A stretch of DNA of 64,000 nt from Hermatobates lingyangjiaoensis. Taxonomy: Eukaryota > Arthropoda > Insecta > Hemiptera > Hermatobatidae. The DNA lies in NCBI GenBank assembly GCA_026182355.1, contig JAPFBL010000119.1:1-64000 (forward strand), given 5' to 3'. Of the stretch, positions 1 through 11,322 are shown piece after piece. The translations under genes were made by a program, and so were the position numbers. The notes below the pieces were generated by a model that worked only from the letters and a program-made list of their open reading frames with translations, did not search any database and had not been told where the DNA came from. The stretch's first letter is position 1. The number at the start of each line of letters is the position of its first letter.

Positions 1-1290
1 TAAAATTTTCAAATTTGAAACAGTAAAATACCCTTTTTTTTTCTCTGAAAAACTTCTTAAACAGCGAAGAAAATGTTGTTTTAAGGTGATTTGTTAATTA
101 AAGATGTACGATAATTACAGTTATTAATCTCTAAACGAAAGATTTATATTTTGAATTATCTTTTACATTTTTGGTTTTTAACAGAATTATTATACTGGGA
201 ATTTTATGGCTTCTTAGTATTTAATAAGATCATTTTCCTTCCCCTTTGTCAAATAACATATATACGAATTTTTTTTTAATGAGTGTTATCATTTACCTGC
301 ACAATATTATTCCTCTTACATCTCTTATAAGTCAATAATATATTTTCATTTTTCCATTAGAAACATCAATTTTATCTCAGTGGATTCGCTCAAAAAATTT
401 CTAAGTCAATGTAAACAATGTAAAAAAATACAAAAAATTCGACAAGTATAGCAGGTGATCTCTTAGTCTAGGATAAACAAAGAGTTTTTATATCGTTATT
501 GCTCTTTCCCGTAATTGAAACTTCATGAATTTTTTTTTATGAATTGCTAATTTTTTGTTCCATTTTTGGTCAAATTTTCATTATTTTTTAACGAGCCGTT
601 TAGCGTCAAAAAATCATTTTCTGAAAACACAAATCGTACTGTAACGCCCGATTAGCGAATGTAATTTTGAAACAAAATATCTCAACTCATTCTACACATA
701 ATGTTCTATTTATAGGCATAGTTTCATTTTTGTCCGTCAAACAGTATAGCTTGTATCGCTCTCACAAGGTTTGAGATTGAATTATAAGTCAAAATTTGTA
801 CATTTTATTGAAAAAAAAATATTTCCTGTTGTTTTAAAATTTTGAATATATTTTTCGTTTGTTCTATTTGTAACTTCAAAGATAATGTCAAAATTTTAAA
901 ACTGTAGGGTTATCAGTTTAGGAGAAATAAATGTTTTAAAAAAAACGGTTTTTGGCAAAAAAAGTGACTTTCCCATCATGCATAATTCTTCGCAAACAAT
1001 AGGGATCTTCGTCTAAATGGGGCCCATTTTTGTGTAAAATATCAACTTGATCCATCAAAGATTCTGGACCGTAGCGTGGTAACAAGCAATGCTAACACAC
1101 AACCACCCACCACCCCCACCCACCCACCCACCCACCCACCCATCCACCCACCCACCCACACACACACAGACATCATCGTAAAAACCTCATAAAACGACTT
1201 CTGGGACCTCAAAACATGTAATTCCGTCAAAATCTCGAGATCGAATTTTTTCACGATCACTATACTTTACTTATAGTAAAGTAAAAACAG
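1..1290 (+). repeat. Dispersed repeat family K, copy 1 (cut by window edge)
   Basis: AT-rich repeat that recurs at 11183-13115 (inverted), 16455-17170, 19265-19740, 20010-20845 and 58290-58395. Shared landmarks are the block ATTATTATACTGGGAATTTT (about 185-210), the block GATCCATCAAAGATTCTGGA (about 1050) and the end ATCACTATACTTTACTTATA followed by GTAAAGTAA (1255-1285). The terminal motif TTTACTATAAGTAAAG is palindromic. No long ORF supports a transposase, so the class is unknown; a non-autonomous DNA transposon is possible. Confidence 0.75.
1098..1168. repeat. (CCCA)n minisatellite, G-quadruplex-prone on minus strand
   Basis: Runs of CCC separated by A (CACCC repeated more than ten times) followed by a short (CA)n. 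The minus strand therefore has many GGG runs spaced by one T, a strong G-quadruplex pattern. It sits at a fixed position inside repeat K, where other copies carry (CA)n or short CACC repeats, so it is a locally expanded microsatellite. Confidence 0.85.
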
Positions 1291-1901
1291 GACATAAGTT
1301 CAAAGATTTATTATAATAGAACTGGGAATTTATAAGTATAAAAACACAGATAATTTAATAAATGAAAAAATGAATATCAATCGGATAAACTATTTAAACC
1401 AATAATAAAACTATAAAGACGACTGCACGCACTTGACATTGATAATGTAAATTTCAAGAGAATAAAATAAGATAATAAAGAAAATAAATCTCAAATTCAA
1501 AAAAAATTAGGCATATATTGGCATTACTTGTTCAATAGGTATTTATTTCTATTATCATTCTATATTTTTCAGTCCTTCCTGAAGATGTTGAACGTTCGAA
1601 ACCAGTTGGTCGGCTATATCACCGATAAACAAAGTACGACGGGCTTTTATTAAAATATATATATAAAAAATAACAGTTTTATAAAGATCAACTATTACTG
1701 TGAAGTTAAGTTCAGAAAGAATCAACTTAGGAAATAAATTGAAATAGTACTTCAACGAAGAAAAATATTAATTTTTTATCATGTTGTAGACATATCAAAA
1801 AAATAGGTTTTTACTGATATGAAATATTATCATATAGTTAAAGTGCAATGTTTTAATATAATACTTGTTGAAAATTATTATTATCAATAGTTGGTTATTA
1901 C
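1291..1901. other. AT-rich intron/intergenic sequence
   Basis: Probably intron downstream of the ABC-transporter exon on the minus strand. The expected Walker A exon is not seen here. A minus-strand open stretch at 1555-1643 after a weak acceptor has the wrong phase to be the next exon. Confidence 0.4.
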
Positions 1902-2024
1902 ATAATTCCATTGGGTATGCACATGTGAAGGCCTCTGAGGACGAAGTCACCCTTGCCATAGCGTTTACAGGCGTTCGTTACTTTTATGCAGAACAACTCA
2001 TCTTCTGCTTGCATCATTTGGAAC
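1902..2024 (-). CDS. Internal exon of an ABC transporter (ABCH/ABCG23-like), N-terminal part of the nucleotide-binding domain
   Basis: A minus-strand exon of 123 nt. It is preceded by a strong acceptor (pyrimidine-rich tract ending TTGCAG at 2025-2030) and followed by a GTAATA donor at 1901. The open frame gives 40 whole codons with split codons at both ends (phase 2 in and out). It reads ...KVTNACKRYGKG, a few residues, then VLRGLHMCIPNGI. This matches the start of the ATP-binding domain of the arthropod ABCH/ABCG23-like subfamily, where the A-loop-like R-Y-G segment and a VL.GL.M..P.G strand lead directly into YGLLG.SGCGKTT (Walker A). The split codon at the end falls exactly before that motif. 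The Walker A exon should lie left of position 1 and the N-terminal exon to the right. Such proteins are ATP-driven membrane exporters. The family is known; the assignment here rests on motif spacing and splice phase. An ABCG or ABCA member cannot be excluded. Confidence 0.72.
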
Positions 2025-2155
2025 CTGCAACAGAAATAAATAGAGATGAAATACTGCATACGTAACTATGATGCTCAACCTTGGTATGTAAGTGACTACC
2101 TTGTTGGAAGATTATTTACTCCCTGTGATATGAATAAATAAAAATCACGATTTCA

Positions 2156-2359
2156 CTAAGTATATATAATGTGACTGAGCATGAATATATAAAATGTGAC
2201 TAAATATAATTGTATAAAAATTGTTTGTGTATAGGTATATAAAATGTTACTGAATGTAAGTATATAAAATGTGACTAAATGTAATTACATATAAAGTAAC
2301 TAAATATAAGAAAATAAAATGTGACTAAATGTAAGCGTATTAAATTTTTCTGAATGTAA

Positions 2360-2392
<33 letters not shown>
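2156..2392. repeat. Degenerate tandem repeat of about 28-30 bp ending in (TA)n
   Basis: At least six imperfect copies of a unit like AAGTATATAAAATGTGACTA (plus AATGT) run from 2156 to about 2360, followed by (TA)16 at 2361-2392. Confidence 0.8.
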
Positions 2393-2393
<1 letters not shown>

Positions 2394-2395
2394 TA

Positions 2396-2520
2396 GATTT
2401 CACATAAACAAGTAAAGTAACAATCAATGATCAAACGACAATGTGAAATGGGACAAGAAGACTAAGATCTTTCTACCGTAATAAGCGGTCTTCGCCAGAG
2501 TAAAAAACCCAATCAGTTTC
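2396..2520 (-). mobile_element. Hammerhead-bearing repeat family A, degenerate single arm
   Basis: Matches the other family A copies (9311, 19064, 29189, 30888, 45853, 51630, 52155). On the minus strand the hammerhead-like core is present but CTGACGA is changed to CTGGCGA (2492-2498), which should abolish activity. GAA, the palindrome AGATCT and the 3' strand AGTC remain. It abuts (TA)n. Confidence 0.7.
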
Positions 2521-2615
2521 ATGTAATAGCATTCTCTCACATGTTAGGTAAATACATTCAGCCAATATGTAATGTATTTAAATCATTAGTTGTGCAATCC
2601 GTAATTGTGTGGTAT

Positions 2616-3023
2616 TTACTCATTCTGAGGTAAAATGGATAAACCAACAAAAGTCTCCACACACAAAAAAAAAGGTTTCTTTCCTCTAAATTAGTGGATC
2701 TGGCCTTCTGTATTTCAGTTAAAGGTTTTTCAAGCATACCCGAAGCCTTTGTCCCTTATCTCCTAAATTGCCTACCCCCACTCTTTCGATTTGTTTCCTA
2801 CTAGTTGTGTTCACTGGACCAACCCGTCAGTACCACATCCTTGGGTATGTCTTGAATTCTCTTAATTGAATTTTATTATTTCACTCTAATTTTTGTAACT
2901 AATTAGATATAATTTGTATTATAGTGCCTGATGATGAACACAAAGTGTTCGAAACGCGTTGAATAAAACTTCATTTGTGTGGAGACTTTTGTTGGTTTAT
3001 CCATTTTACCTCAGAATGAGTAA
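2616..3023. mobile_element. Fold-back element family F with 48-bp inverted arms
   Basis: Arms 2616-2663 and 2976-3023 are inverted copies (outer end TTTACTCATTCTGAGGTAAA, inner end TCTCCACACA). The interior carries a hammerhead-like motif just inside the right arm. A degenerate relative is at 57215-57380. There is no ORF. The inverted arms plus hammerhead suggest a Penelope-like or retrozyme-type non-autonomous element. Confidence 0.75.
2928..2965 (+). ncRNA. Hammerhead-ribozyme-like motif (family F)
   Basis: CTGATGA (2928-2934), extra T, helix II GAACAC/GTGTTC with loop AAA (2936-2950), GAA (2951-2953), palindromic helix III ACGCGT (2954-2959), cleavage base T2960. Helix I looks weak in cis (GTGC before, GAATAA after). 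The core is therefore complete, but activity may need a dimer. Confidence 0.6.
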
Positions 3024-3368
3024 TGTATTTATTTAACAAGTAAGAGCATGTTATTACATGAAATGTATTCTTAAATATGTGATTGGCGCTTATTATCGAG
3101 TATGGCATTGGGTCGTTATTTTTGATGATAGAGACCTTTAGAATAGGCAACCCACCTTACTCTTCCTGGATATAATTTTTTATAAAAAAAATTTAGCAAA
3201 CTGCAGAATGTTGATCTCCTTGGAAGGAGGGAGGGAGATAGAGAATGAAGTTTTTTACTTCGTAAATATTTCACACCTCATGCAAATAAAAGCATATTTT
3301 TTAAACCTATAAGTGAGGTTAAAATGATGTGGTAGGTCCACAAGAAAATACACATAGGCAGAAGATTG

Positions 3369-3617
3369 TGATACCATACAATGAACTTTCTACATTGGGA
3401 GTCCTAAATTTCGCCTAACTCAAGTGTATTTAGAGCAGGGATCCGATTATCTGACACTGTAGAGGGTCTGGACAAATAGTTTAACGCCATCTAGGGACGA
3501 CATGCTCAGATATTTTTCACCTTCTTTGTGAATAAATCGAGAGTCAGAGTGGGTGTAGAACCCCGTATCTACCATTCCAGAGGAGAGCATGTAAACCACG
3601 GGGCTAACCTAGTCCTT
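3369..3617 (-). mobile_element. tRNA-derived SINE, minus strand
   Basis: Read on the minus strand, a degraded tRNA-like head (A box near TTAGCCCCGTGG, B box near GGGGTTCTACACCC) lies at about 3535-3615. The common SINE body follows, with the CTCGATTTATTCAC segment, a GACGTTAA-like block and the tail block ending in TAGGACTCCCAATG. Matches copies at 28474, 30471 and 33671. Confidence 0.8.
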
Positions 3618-4254
3618 TTTTAAAACCTATTCTCAAATGTTTTTTATTTTCTGTTTATTACTTTCATTTTATTAAAAGCTGTCTTTTGAGTTCAGGTTAT
3701 TGAATTAATCTAATAACTGTAAAGAATACAATTTACAGGATTGTAAGTATGTAAATGACACGGTTCATTACTAACATTAACTACACTACTTATTTACTAA
3801 ATTGTTTCCTCAGACAGTATAGATCTGTACTACTGAATTCATTTAAATACAGATCAAAATCCTTTTAAAATGTGATATCCATTTTTATGCTGATATTAAT
3901 TAATACATACTAAACTAACAACCACTAATTACACATAATAATATAGATAATAATAATTAAATCAAACAAGGTTGAGTCAGTGACAGTTAAATTGTAACAT
4001 AATGGTGGGTAAGTATAATAAATATTTAATTTTTTTTTTTAAATATTCTTATGTCGCAATCAAACAAGTCGACATTGATACAAATACCTTTACATTTTAT
4101 CATCATACGTGACAATGGGGAATGAAAAAATTACTATTTTTATTACATGGAACATAGAATAATTTTGTAAATTCCATGATGGGATGTGGAATCATCATTG
4201 ATAATTAATTAAATTATTTAATTATTCATAAAAAGAATAGGATGTCATGATTGG

Positions 4255-4262
4255 TTCTAAGA
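4255..4262. repeat. 8-bp target-site duplication, left (TTCTAAGA)
   Basis: Identical to 4583-4590 and exactly flanks the hAT element between them. Confidence 0.95.
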
Positions 4263-4582
4263 CAGGTGTTCTCAGCCTTCCTATCCCCATTCACCCCTCT
4301 CGCCATTTCCCGCAATGCCACCCCACCCCTTCTTCTTTCCAAACAATTATATACACTTTTACAATTTTACACTGATTATGTTTATAATAGAATATAACAA
4401 ATTAAATACTAATTAACAATTATTGATGAATAAAATAAATTCAATGAGAATAGTATTTTTAATTTATAATTAAAAACCTACAAGAGCGTTCTTCACTCTG
4501 TAAACTTACTGTGGTCACAATTCACCCCCTGAAAACCTAAAATCACCTTGGAGGTGAATATCACCACCATTGAGAACCCCTG
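4263..4582. mobile_element. Non-autonomous hAT transposon (MITE), 320 bp
   Basis: Starts CAGGTGTTCTCAGCC and ends TTGAGAACCCCTG, so the terminal inverted repeats match as CAGG.GTTCTCA. Perfect 8-bp duplications TTCTAAGA flank both sides, the hallmark of hAT transposition. The interior is noncoding. The 62- and 118-codon minus-strand frames crossing its right end are chance. Confidence 0.93.
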
Positions 4583-4590
4583 TTCTAAGA
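4583..4590. repeat. 8-bp target-site duplication, right (TTCTAAGA)
   Basis: Right copy of the hAT target duplication. Confidence 0.95.
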
Positions 4591-5991
4591 GAAAGGAGAT
4601 CAGAAATATTAAATCGGACACAAAGGAGAGGACAGTATGATGAATCTCTAGGATAACTTGACTTATGGGAAAACTTCTCAAGGAATTTGTTATTGACGGA
4701 TTGAAGTAAATGTTGATAATGATTGTAATTTGGATTCAAAACAGGTGAGTCATATTCTAAAATTAGAAGAACGAAAGATTTATAAAGAGTAACGAAAGTA
4801 ATGGGACTCATTGAAGTCATACGAATGTCTCGTAATGATATCGAGCATGCTACGGTATTCTCAATAAACAATATGACTGTTGAACAGTTAATTTAGAGTC
4901 AGAAATCAATCCTAAATCTTTCAAAGAGTCCTATTTGAATATATGAGTTATAACTGAAATGAGGAGGAGGGTTCCTAAGAAAGGTTATGCACCAGTGAAT
5001 TCTATTCATCTCAAGGGCCCTGGATACTCTGATTAATTACTGATGACAAGTGTTTGATAAATAAAATAACAAAGGAAAGTTATACAAAGAGAATAATAAT
5101 GCATGATAAGCAATCACCTACTCTCGGTGGTAAAACATTGAAATGTTTTTAGAGATACTACTTGCACTTAATTTACTTTTAATTGATAATACTGAAGAGA
5201 GAAGAGCGAAGGTGAACAGACAATGGATTAATTGCAAGTCAGACAGGATGGAGAGGCACTGATAATCACTTCAGACATTTGACGGAGCCAGTTATTTGAA
5301 AAGCGTTTATGTTTGAAAATCAGTGTTCTTAATTAAGCAAATGAACTTCCTCATTCCTAGTATGGGCTTGCTTCAACAAAAAACACTTTTCACGAATGTT
5401 AACTATCTCCTCACTAATTAAATTCACATTCCATTATGAATACAAACATTTTTATATTTCAGTTCATTTTTTTTGTTTCAAGATTTTCCCTTGTTTTTTT
5501 TTATTATTCATAATGAAACACAATCGGTGAATAAATATATGAACGAATTAACCTAAGTTCTCTCTTTCTATACTCTTTTTCATATTAAACTGTTCCTAAT
5601 AAAAAAAAAATTACATAACTCAATTACAAGTTTCTCATATAATTACTTTTTTACACAATTAACATATAAAAATTCTTTTCTTAATTTTTTCTTCCCATAA
5701 AACCTAATATATGCTTAGAAAGAGATCATTCAAACATTTATTACAAAGTAACTTCAAATAAGAGTTATTATTGTTAACATCATAAACAGAAATAGAGGTG
5801 ATTAAAATCATATATGTAATCAATTTTAATAGCATTAGTTATTCTGCAATTTAACTGAATAAATATAAAGCTAATGATTAAATAAAATAAAATTTTATTA
5901 AAAAAATTTATTTAGAATATATGGTATAAATTTAGAAAATCATACTTTTAAACAGTTTTTACTTATGAAGTAGCAGTTTATAATTTCAAGA
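4591..5991. other. AT-rich noncoding stretch
   Basis: No gene, RNA or clear repeat recognised; only poly-A/T runs and short chance frames. Confidence 0.5.
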
Positions 5992-6052
5992 ATGTTCCGT
6001 TTTAATGCTTTTTTGTACACTTCGTTTATTTTGGCTCTCTCGCTGCTGAAAG
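5992..6052 (+). CDS. Candidate first coding exon with a signal peptide
   Basis: ATG at 5992 opens 20 codons, MFRFNAFLYTSFILALSLLK, then a split G and a donor GTAAAG at 6053. The peptide has a basic start and a hydrophobic run of about 12 residues, like a secretory signal, and the phase-1 intron after it is typical of secreted-protein genes. No downstream exon was recognised, so the gene is unknown. Given the AT-rich background, chance is a real possibility. Confidence 0.3.
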
Positions 6053-6212
6053 GTAAAGTTGTTGCACTCACTTGATCTACTTTATGAATACTTACTCTAG
6101 TTTAGATCGGATCACAAGTGTCACTTGCTATTTTAGCTGAGCTGAATTAGCAATACAAAAAAATGAACCGAAGTTATTTCAAACGACTACACTTATAGCC
6201 AACAACTTATTT

Positions 6213-6480
6213 GGGAGGCCACTTTAGCTCAGTGGTTAACATACTTGCCTCTGAACTGGTAGGTCCGGGGTTCAATACCCACCTGGCCCTCGATTTATTC
6301 ACGAGGAAGGTAGATAAAACTGAGCACGTCGTCCCTCGGAGAGGACTTTAAACTTGTTTTGACTTTATATTTCTTCGTTAGCCTCTCAGCCATTTCTACC
6401 AAAATAAAATCAGGCCGACCAGTTTAACGTGCTGCTGTGACAGAGTGTCACGTGTTCATTCAAATTGGACAGTTGTTATT
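6213..6480 (+). mobile_element. tRNA-derived SINE with L-type middle region
   Basis: Pol III A box TTAGCTCAGTGGTTAAC (6224-6240) and B box GGTTCAATACC (about 6269-6279) form the tRNA-like head, followed by CTCGATTTATTCACG. From about 6375 the body (AGCCTCTCAGCC, then TTTAACGTGCT) resembles the reverse complement of the 3' part of the long element at 38028-39124 and 60101-60957, linking the two families. Confidence 0.8.
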
Positions 6481-6489
6481 AAAACCCAC

Positions 6490-6684
6490 GGACTATTATT
6501 TCTTGTAAAAAATCTTTAATGTAATACTTAGTTTTTCTGTTTCAAAATTTTGTACTTCTACCTATGAAAAAGGTTTTAAATAAAAACCGAAACGTTTGGA
6601 ATGAGAGTTTAATTTGAACCTGAAGAACTAACCGAGTCCTGATAAACTTTAGTTTTGTTTCTATTACACGGTCGATACTATTAT

Positions 6685-6690
<6 letters not shown>
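6490..6690 (+). mobile_element. Repeat family C (hammerhead-like relic), plus orientation
   Basis: Contains CCTATGAAAAAGGTTTTAAA, AAAACC, GAAACGTTTGG at about 6561-6604. The same layout recurs at 9500-9720, 18555-18930, 25290-25600 and 35740-35905. It resembles a hammerhead with a deleted or altered CTGANGA box, GAA and palindromic ACGT; in better copies TGCC/GGCA can form helix I. It ends at (TA)n. Confidence 0.65.

Positions 6691-6721
<31 letters not shown>
6691..6721. repeat. (TA)n microsatellite between elements C and G
   Basis: About 15 TA units, directly between two hammerhead-type repeats. Confidence 0.9.
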
Positions 6722-6722
<1 letters not shown>

Positions 6723-6915
6723 TAAAAATAAGAAACGGTCCACAAGAATGACGAAGAACGTCATTCGCGCTCCGTTCTTCGACGTGGAGAGATCTCTCTC
6801 ACTTCGTCCTCTCTTCTAGTCTAGTCCTGATGACGAACAACAGTTCGAAATATTGAATTCTGTAAGTGTTCTCTTTATTCTTTTTTCTGTGTCGTGCTTT
6901 GTGCAATTTAAAGTT
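6722..6915 (+). mobile_element. Hammerhead-bearing repeat family G
   Basis: Related to 29010-29150 (inverted) and the 52361-52464 hairpin. After the hammerhead core it has TGTAAGTGTTCTC, also seen downstream of family B/E cores, which suggests common descent. Confidence 0.65.
6835..6867 (+). ncRNA. Hammerhead-ribozyme-like motif (family G)
   Basis: CTGATGA (6837-6843), extra C, helix II GAAC/GTTC with loop AACA, GAA (6857-6859), palindromic ATAT (6860-6863), T, then GAATTC. Helix I is only about 2 bp (TC/GA). Confidence 0.55.
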
Positions 6916-9310
6916 ATATATATATTTATATATTCTTTCTTTTAAATTTCTCTCTAATTCAGATGTACTGCAAGCTTCCTTAAGAGATTTGATAGCTTCT
7001 TGAACATCTGAAAAAATCTGGATATCACTATCACTTGGGGAGGTAAAGGCTATTACTTAGACTTGTGTGACTACTACTCGGCTATTCATTACATATCATA
7101 ACAAACAATCAATATTCCTCTTTAGTACACTTAATCCAACATTTCTCTTTCTCCATAATATGTAGGTTAAGGAATATTCTAAACCTAGTGAAAAATAAAT
7201 CTTGAAGAAGTGAGCTATCCGCGATTTAGAAGATTGTCGAAAGAGAGCAATGGCTTAGGTTTAAGCAATGAATCATTTGCTAGCTGGCCTGAAGGGAGAG
7301 CGAGTAAAAGAGAGAGTGAATGCATTGTGCACGTCAGCTCGGACATCGCTGGGACTTTCTTTCAGACAGCAACCACATAAAGTAATGGTTATATCATAAT
7401 GCACTTTTCGTGCATTTACTAAAAGATAGCACGTTACCAAGAGTGCACACGATTATGTACCTAACGTTACCCGAGGAAATGAGACACAAGGTAGTGTAAT
7501 GTTTACTTGGAAAAAAATAAATTAAATAATATATATTAAGATTTCACACTAATAACATTTATTATTATTGATATATTAACTTCTTATAATTTTATAGTAA
7601 CTTTATTTAAAATTAATAAACAAAAATATGAAACATAAATAAATCAAAAACCTAAATTATAACAAATCGGTTTAAGTTCAAATGTCAAGGTGATAAACAT
7701 TTTTAAAAAAAGTAGTTCTATTATTTTTACTTTACTGTTAAAGTATATTTATCATGAAAAAATAAATTTAGATGTTTAGAGGGATTAAGCCGTTTTGAGA
7801 ACCTTTGGGTCTATTTTTAATATTTTCTTAAAAATATCAAAATGTCTGGACTGAAAAATTACTAAAAAAAGGCTAGATCATATATCCAGGTGATTGGAAA
7901 AGTGTGTACCCAACATTTTGTTATCACTCAAAATATTGCACTGATTGACAAATTTTAATGAAATTTATCAAATGTTTATAACATTTCTTGTGTGTAAATG
8001 TGCTCTATTGTTTTCCAGCAATATTTCATTCCGGAATGAAATATTCATTAAGTTATTCAAAAAGGTACTTTATATCAAAGAATATACTAATTTCTTCCCG
8101 ATCATCTCATTATTCTAATATATGGAATTTGCTACAAAGATATGACATTTTGCATTTAGTTCTGTTTGTTGAGTAGTCTATAATTAAAATATTCATTTTA
8201 GATTATTCTAAAGGACAGTAGAATACAAAAAGGATTTCTATTGAGCCATTTTTATTGACACATTTTTACGGAAGGAGGGGTTTAGAACTTGTTGACATTT
8301 TTACTTTGATGTACAAGAAGTTAATTATTTACTTACAAGATAATCTCAATGAGTTTTGGATAAGAATAATAAATGTTAACTACAGATGTAAGAAAGTTAT
8401 CTAATCATAGTCAGTAGTTACTAGTTGCATAATTTATTGTAATGTTTACTTTACATTAAATTCTCTATTAATAAGTAATTTTTTTTTCAGTTGATTCACA
8501 AATACTACTAAAACAATTGGCCAGTAGCTTTTTATATCATTAAACACATTTTTAAAACCTAACTTTTTTTTTATAAAGTGGAAAATATTTTAAATAAAAT
8601 TGCACGATACTTTGAATATTAATGAAAGTGTACAATTAGCGAAAGGTGTGAGTATTAACCCGGCTATGAAAGAAATGTAATGCAAGTATATATATATTAT
8701 TATTTTTGTGATGATTATTCTAACTTACTCATTATTTTTCCTGATGTTTATAGAAAAATATTATTCAATTTGATTTTGATAATCATTTCCTAAAATATTC
8801 TGGATGCTCACTATTTATACCTTTGTTTAACAGCATGCAGTTTCATTTATAATTTTTCTGCTGTTTGTTATACACTGAACAAATAAGGCCAACACAAAAA
8901 TATTTTAGTTGCTGAGGATATGCAGGTAGAACCTAAGATTTAATATTATTATCTGTCTCCAACTAGTCTTTGTTTAATATCCGCATTGACGTAACCTCAG
9001 TCCTATAAAAGTTCATTTATTACTGTTGCAGAACAGGTTTCTCAGGTTTGACCCTGACTGACAATATCCACACGGTTCGCGTACTATACATCTTTGATGT
9101 CAACTAAATACTATAAATTCAGTTATTTGAAGCAAATTCGTGTTGGTAAAATTTTACTAAATCACAAAAAAACTATTGTATGTTTTTATAATAAAAATTT
9201 TTATGTATTTTTTAAATTTTTAAATTTAATAACTAGCTAAAAAAGTTCCTTATTGGTGTTGTCTTACTGTTCCGTCTCAGAGCCAAAGATCACTTAAATA
9301 TGAAATTTGT
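6916..9310. other. AT-rich noncoding stretch
   Basis: No gene recognised. A slightly GC-richer patch at about 7240-7390 has no clear frame. The 62-codon plus-strand frame at 7988 has no family resemblance. Confidence 0.5.
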
Positions 9311-9443
9311 CATATTCGTCAGAGTCAAAAATCCAGCTGGAATATGTTGGGTTTTGATTCTGACGAAGACCGCTTGTTACGGTTGAAAGATTTTAGTATT
9401 GTTTTCCCATTTCATATTGTGGTTTGATTTTACATATGATATG

Positions 9444-9450
<7 letters not shown>
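9311..9450. mobile_element. Hammerhead-bearing repeat family A, short fold-back copy
   Basis: A fragment in minus orientation (9315-9335) faces a plus-orientation arm from 9346. The plus core is CTGACGA (9360-9366), helix II GACCG/CGGTT, GAA, but the palindrome is decayed to AGATTT. Followed by (TA)n at 9451-9490. Confidence 0.65.
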
Positions 9451-9491
<41 letters not shown>

Positions 9492-9499
9492 GGTGTGTT

Positions 9500-9720
9500 C
9501 TCTAATCGGGATTCGGTCAATTTTCTAGGGTAAAAAATCAAACTCTCGTTGCCAACGTTTCGGTTTTATTTAAAATCATTTTCATAGGCAGAAGTAAGAA
9601 TTTTTAACCAAGAAAATGAAAAGTTACATTATTTAAAGGAACAACAATGTTAACCGGACAAAACCTTCGACTAGACTAACTGTTAGTCTAGTCTAGTCAA
9701 ATTAAGATATACATACATAT
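9500..9720 (-). mobile_element. Repeat family C, minus orientation
   Basis: The minus strand reads CTGCCTATGAAAATG, TTTTAAATAAAACC, GAAACGTTGGCA. TGCC and GGCA flank the core and can pair as helix I. Same family as 6490. Confidence 0.65.
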
Positions 9721-11182
9721 ATATAGTCGAATTTGATATATACATCAAATTAAGGTAATAGATTTTTTTATTCTAATCATGGGTTTATTTATAGTGAAAT
9801 TGACTGTATACCACTGCAGATTTTAATATAATATTTTTTATTAATACAATATAAAAATATAATTGTTTGGAGGAATATTTAAAAGAAATTTAACAACGTG
9901 TTCGAATACAGTCTCAAATGAAACTGAAAAAAAAATTGGCAAACTACCAGAACAAATTTGTAACTCAGTAGACTACATCTCAAAAGCCGTTAGTTCCATT
10001 AAATGGTTTAATTAAAAATATATTTCAATGACTCCATTCAATTGCTTGGCTAATAATAGATTTCCATAAATTTTACTGATTTTTCTTATTAGGATGTTGT
10101 TCTTCTCAAGAGCAATAACTACGTGCTATATTTTTATTACTGTTTTAATACTTCTGGTTATATAAAAAATCCGTTGTGGGACACCACATAGTTTACATTT
10201 ACCTAATTATAATTTGTAGTTCATTTGTTAGAATAGTACTAGTTGATGCTTTTGGAACCTATTACTATCCTTCTATTTACTTTCTTTGATTTCTCTGCCT
10301 CTCAGTTTAATCAATTTAGATCCAATTCAGTATAGTATTTATATTTTACTATATTGTGTTTAATATCCGTATCAATGGAAACAAATTGATTTAAATGAAC
10401 TGTTTTTTTTTTTAATTTTGACCATCACGAACATTTCTGTGAACATTATGCCAATGTATATTAAATGTTAACTAAAAAAAAAAAACCAGAATCACTGGGA
10501 TTTTAAACAAAATCATGTTAGATTTTTAAAAAATTGAAAAATTCCGATTTTTTCATATAAAGTACACGTAGAAAAGTTAAAATTTTGGAACTGAGCTTCC
10601 TGTTCAGTCTCAAGGACAGCAGAAGCTTCAATATGAACATTGGTGATTACAGCTCTTTTTGTTTTTGATATATCCTGCGCAAACACGCATACACTCTCAC
10701 AAAAATTTGTAAAACTAATTTCATTGGACTCAGAGGACCTCAAAACATGAATCTTGTTAAAATCTTGATTTCTAAATGTTGACCCGAATGCAATACTTTC
10801 ATTTTTCTATATTTCTCATACATTTATGAATAAATGTACAGTCATTTACATGAACTGATTACCGTAAGTTTGATAATACGTTAACCCATAGAAAGTTGAG
10901 TGATTTTGCTGCATTCTCATCTGGAACAACACATTTGGACTGAAATAACTTTTTTCGTGGCGATATTTTGTTTTTGTTGTTTTTTATGCAGATCATAACC
11001 ATGCATCTTCTAAAATATTAACGAACATTGAAAATTAGTCGGTATTTGTATCAGGAAGTTAGTTAAAATGATGGACGTCTTAAGGTTATTTCAATCACTT
11101 TGTTTTTGTAAAAAATATTAAACTTTTGATCGTTTACGAAATATATACAGATATCAATATTATCATTATTACCAATATTTTT
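9721..11182. other. AT-rich noncoding stretch with K-like fragment
   Basis: 10735-10790 resembles the end of family K (GGACCTCAAAACATG, then TTAAAATCTTGA). Nothing else recognised; the 76-codon minus-strand frame at 10513 lies in this repeat. Confidence 0.45.
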
Positions 11183-11291
11183 ACTTTACTATAAGTAAAG
11201 TATAGTTTTCGTGAAAAAATTCTATCTCGAGATTTTAACGGAATTAGATGCTTTGAGGTCCCAGAAGTCGTTTATGAAGTTTTTTTCGATG

Positions 11292-11322
<31 letters not shown>

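Noticed and set aside
1098..1168. Telomere-like array
   Set aside because: The unit is CCCA/TGGG without the TTAGG or TTAGGG pattern, and it sits inside a transposon.
1555..1643. Minus-strand terminal-exon-like frame ending VQHLQEGLKNIE
   Set aside because: The incoming phase is 1 while the ABC exon leaves in phase 2, the acceptor is weak, and there is no resemblance to ABC proteins.
2361..2392. (TA)n as a possible origin or centromere signal
   Set aside because: Such tracts occur all over the window beside transposons; no specific support.
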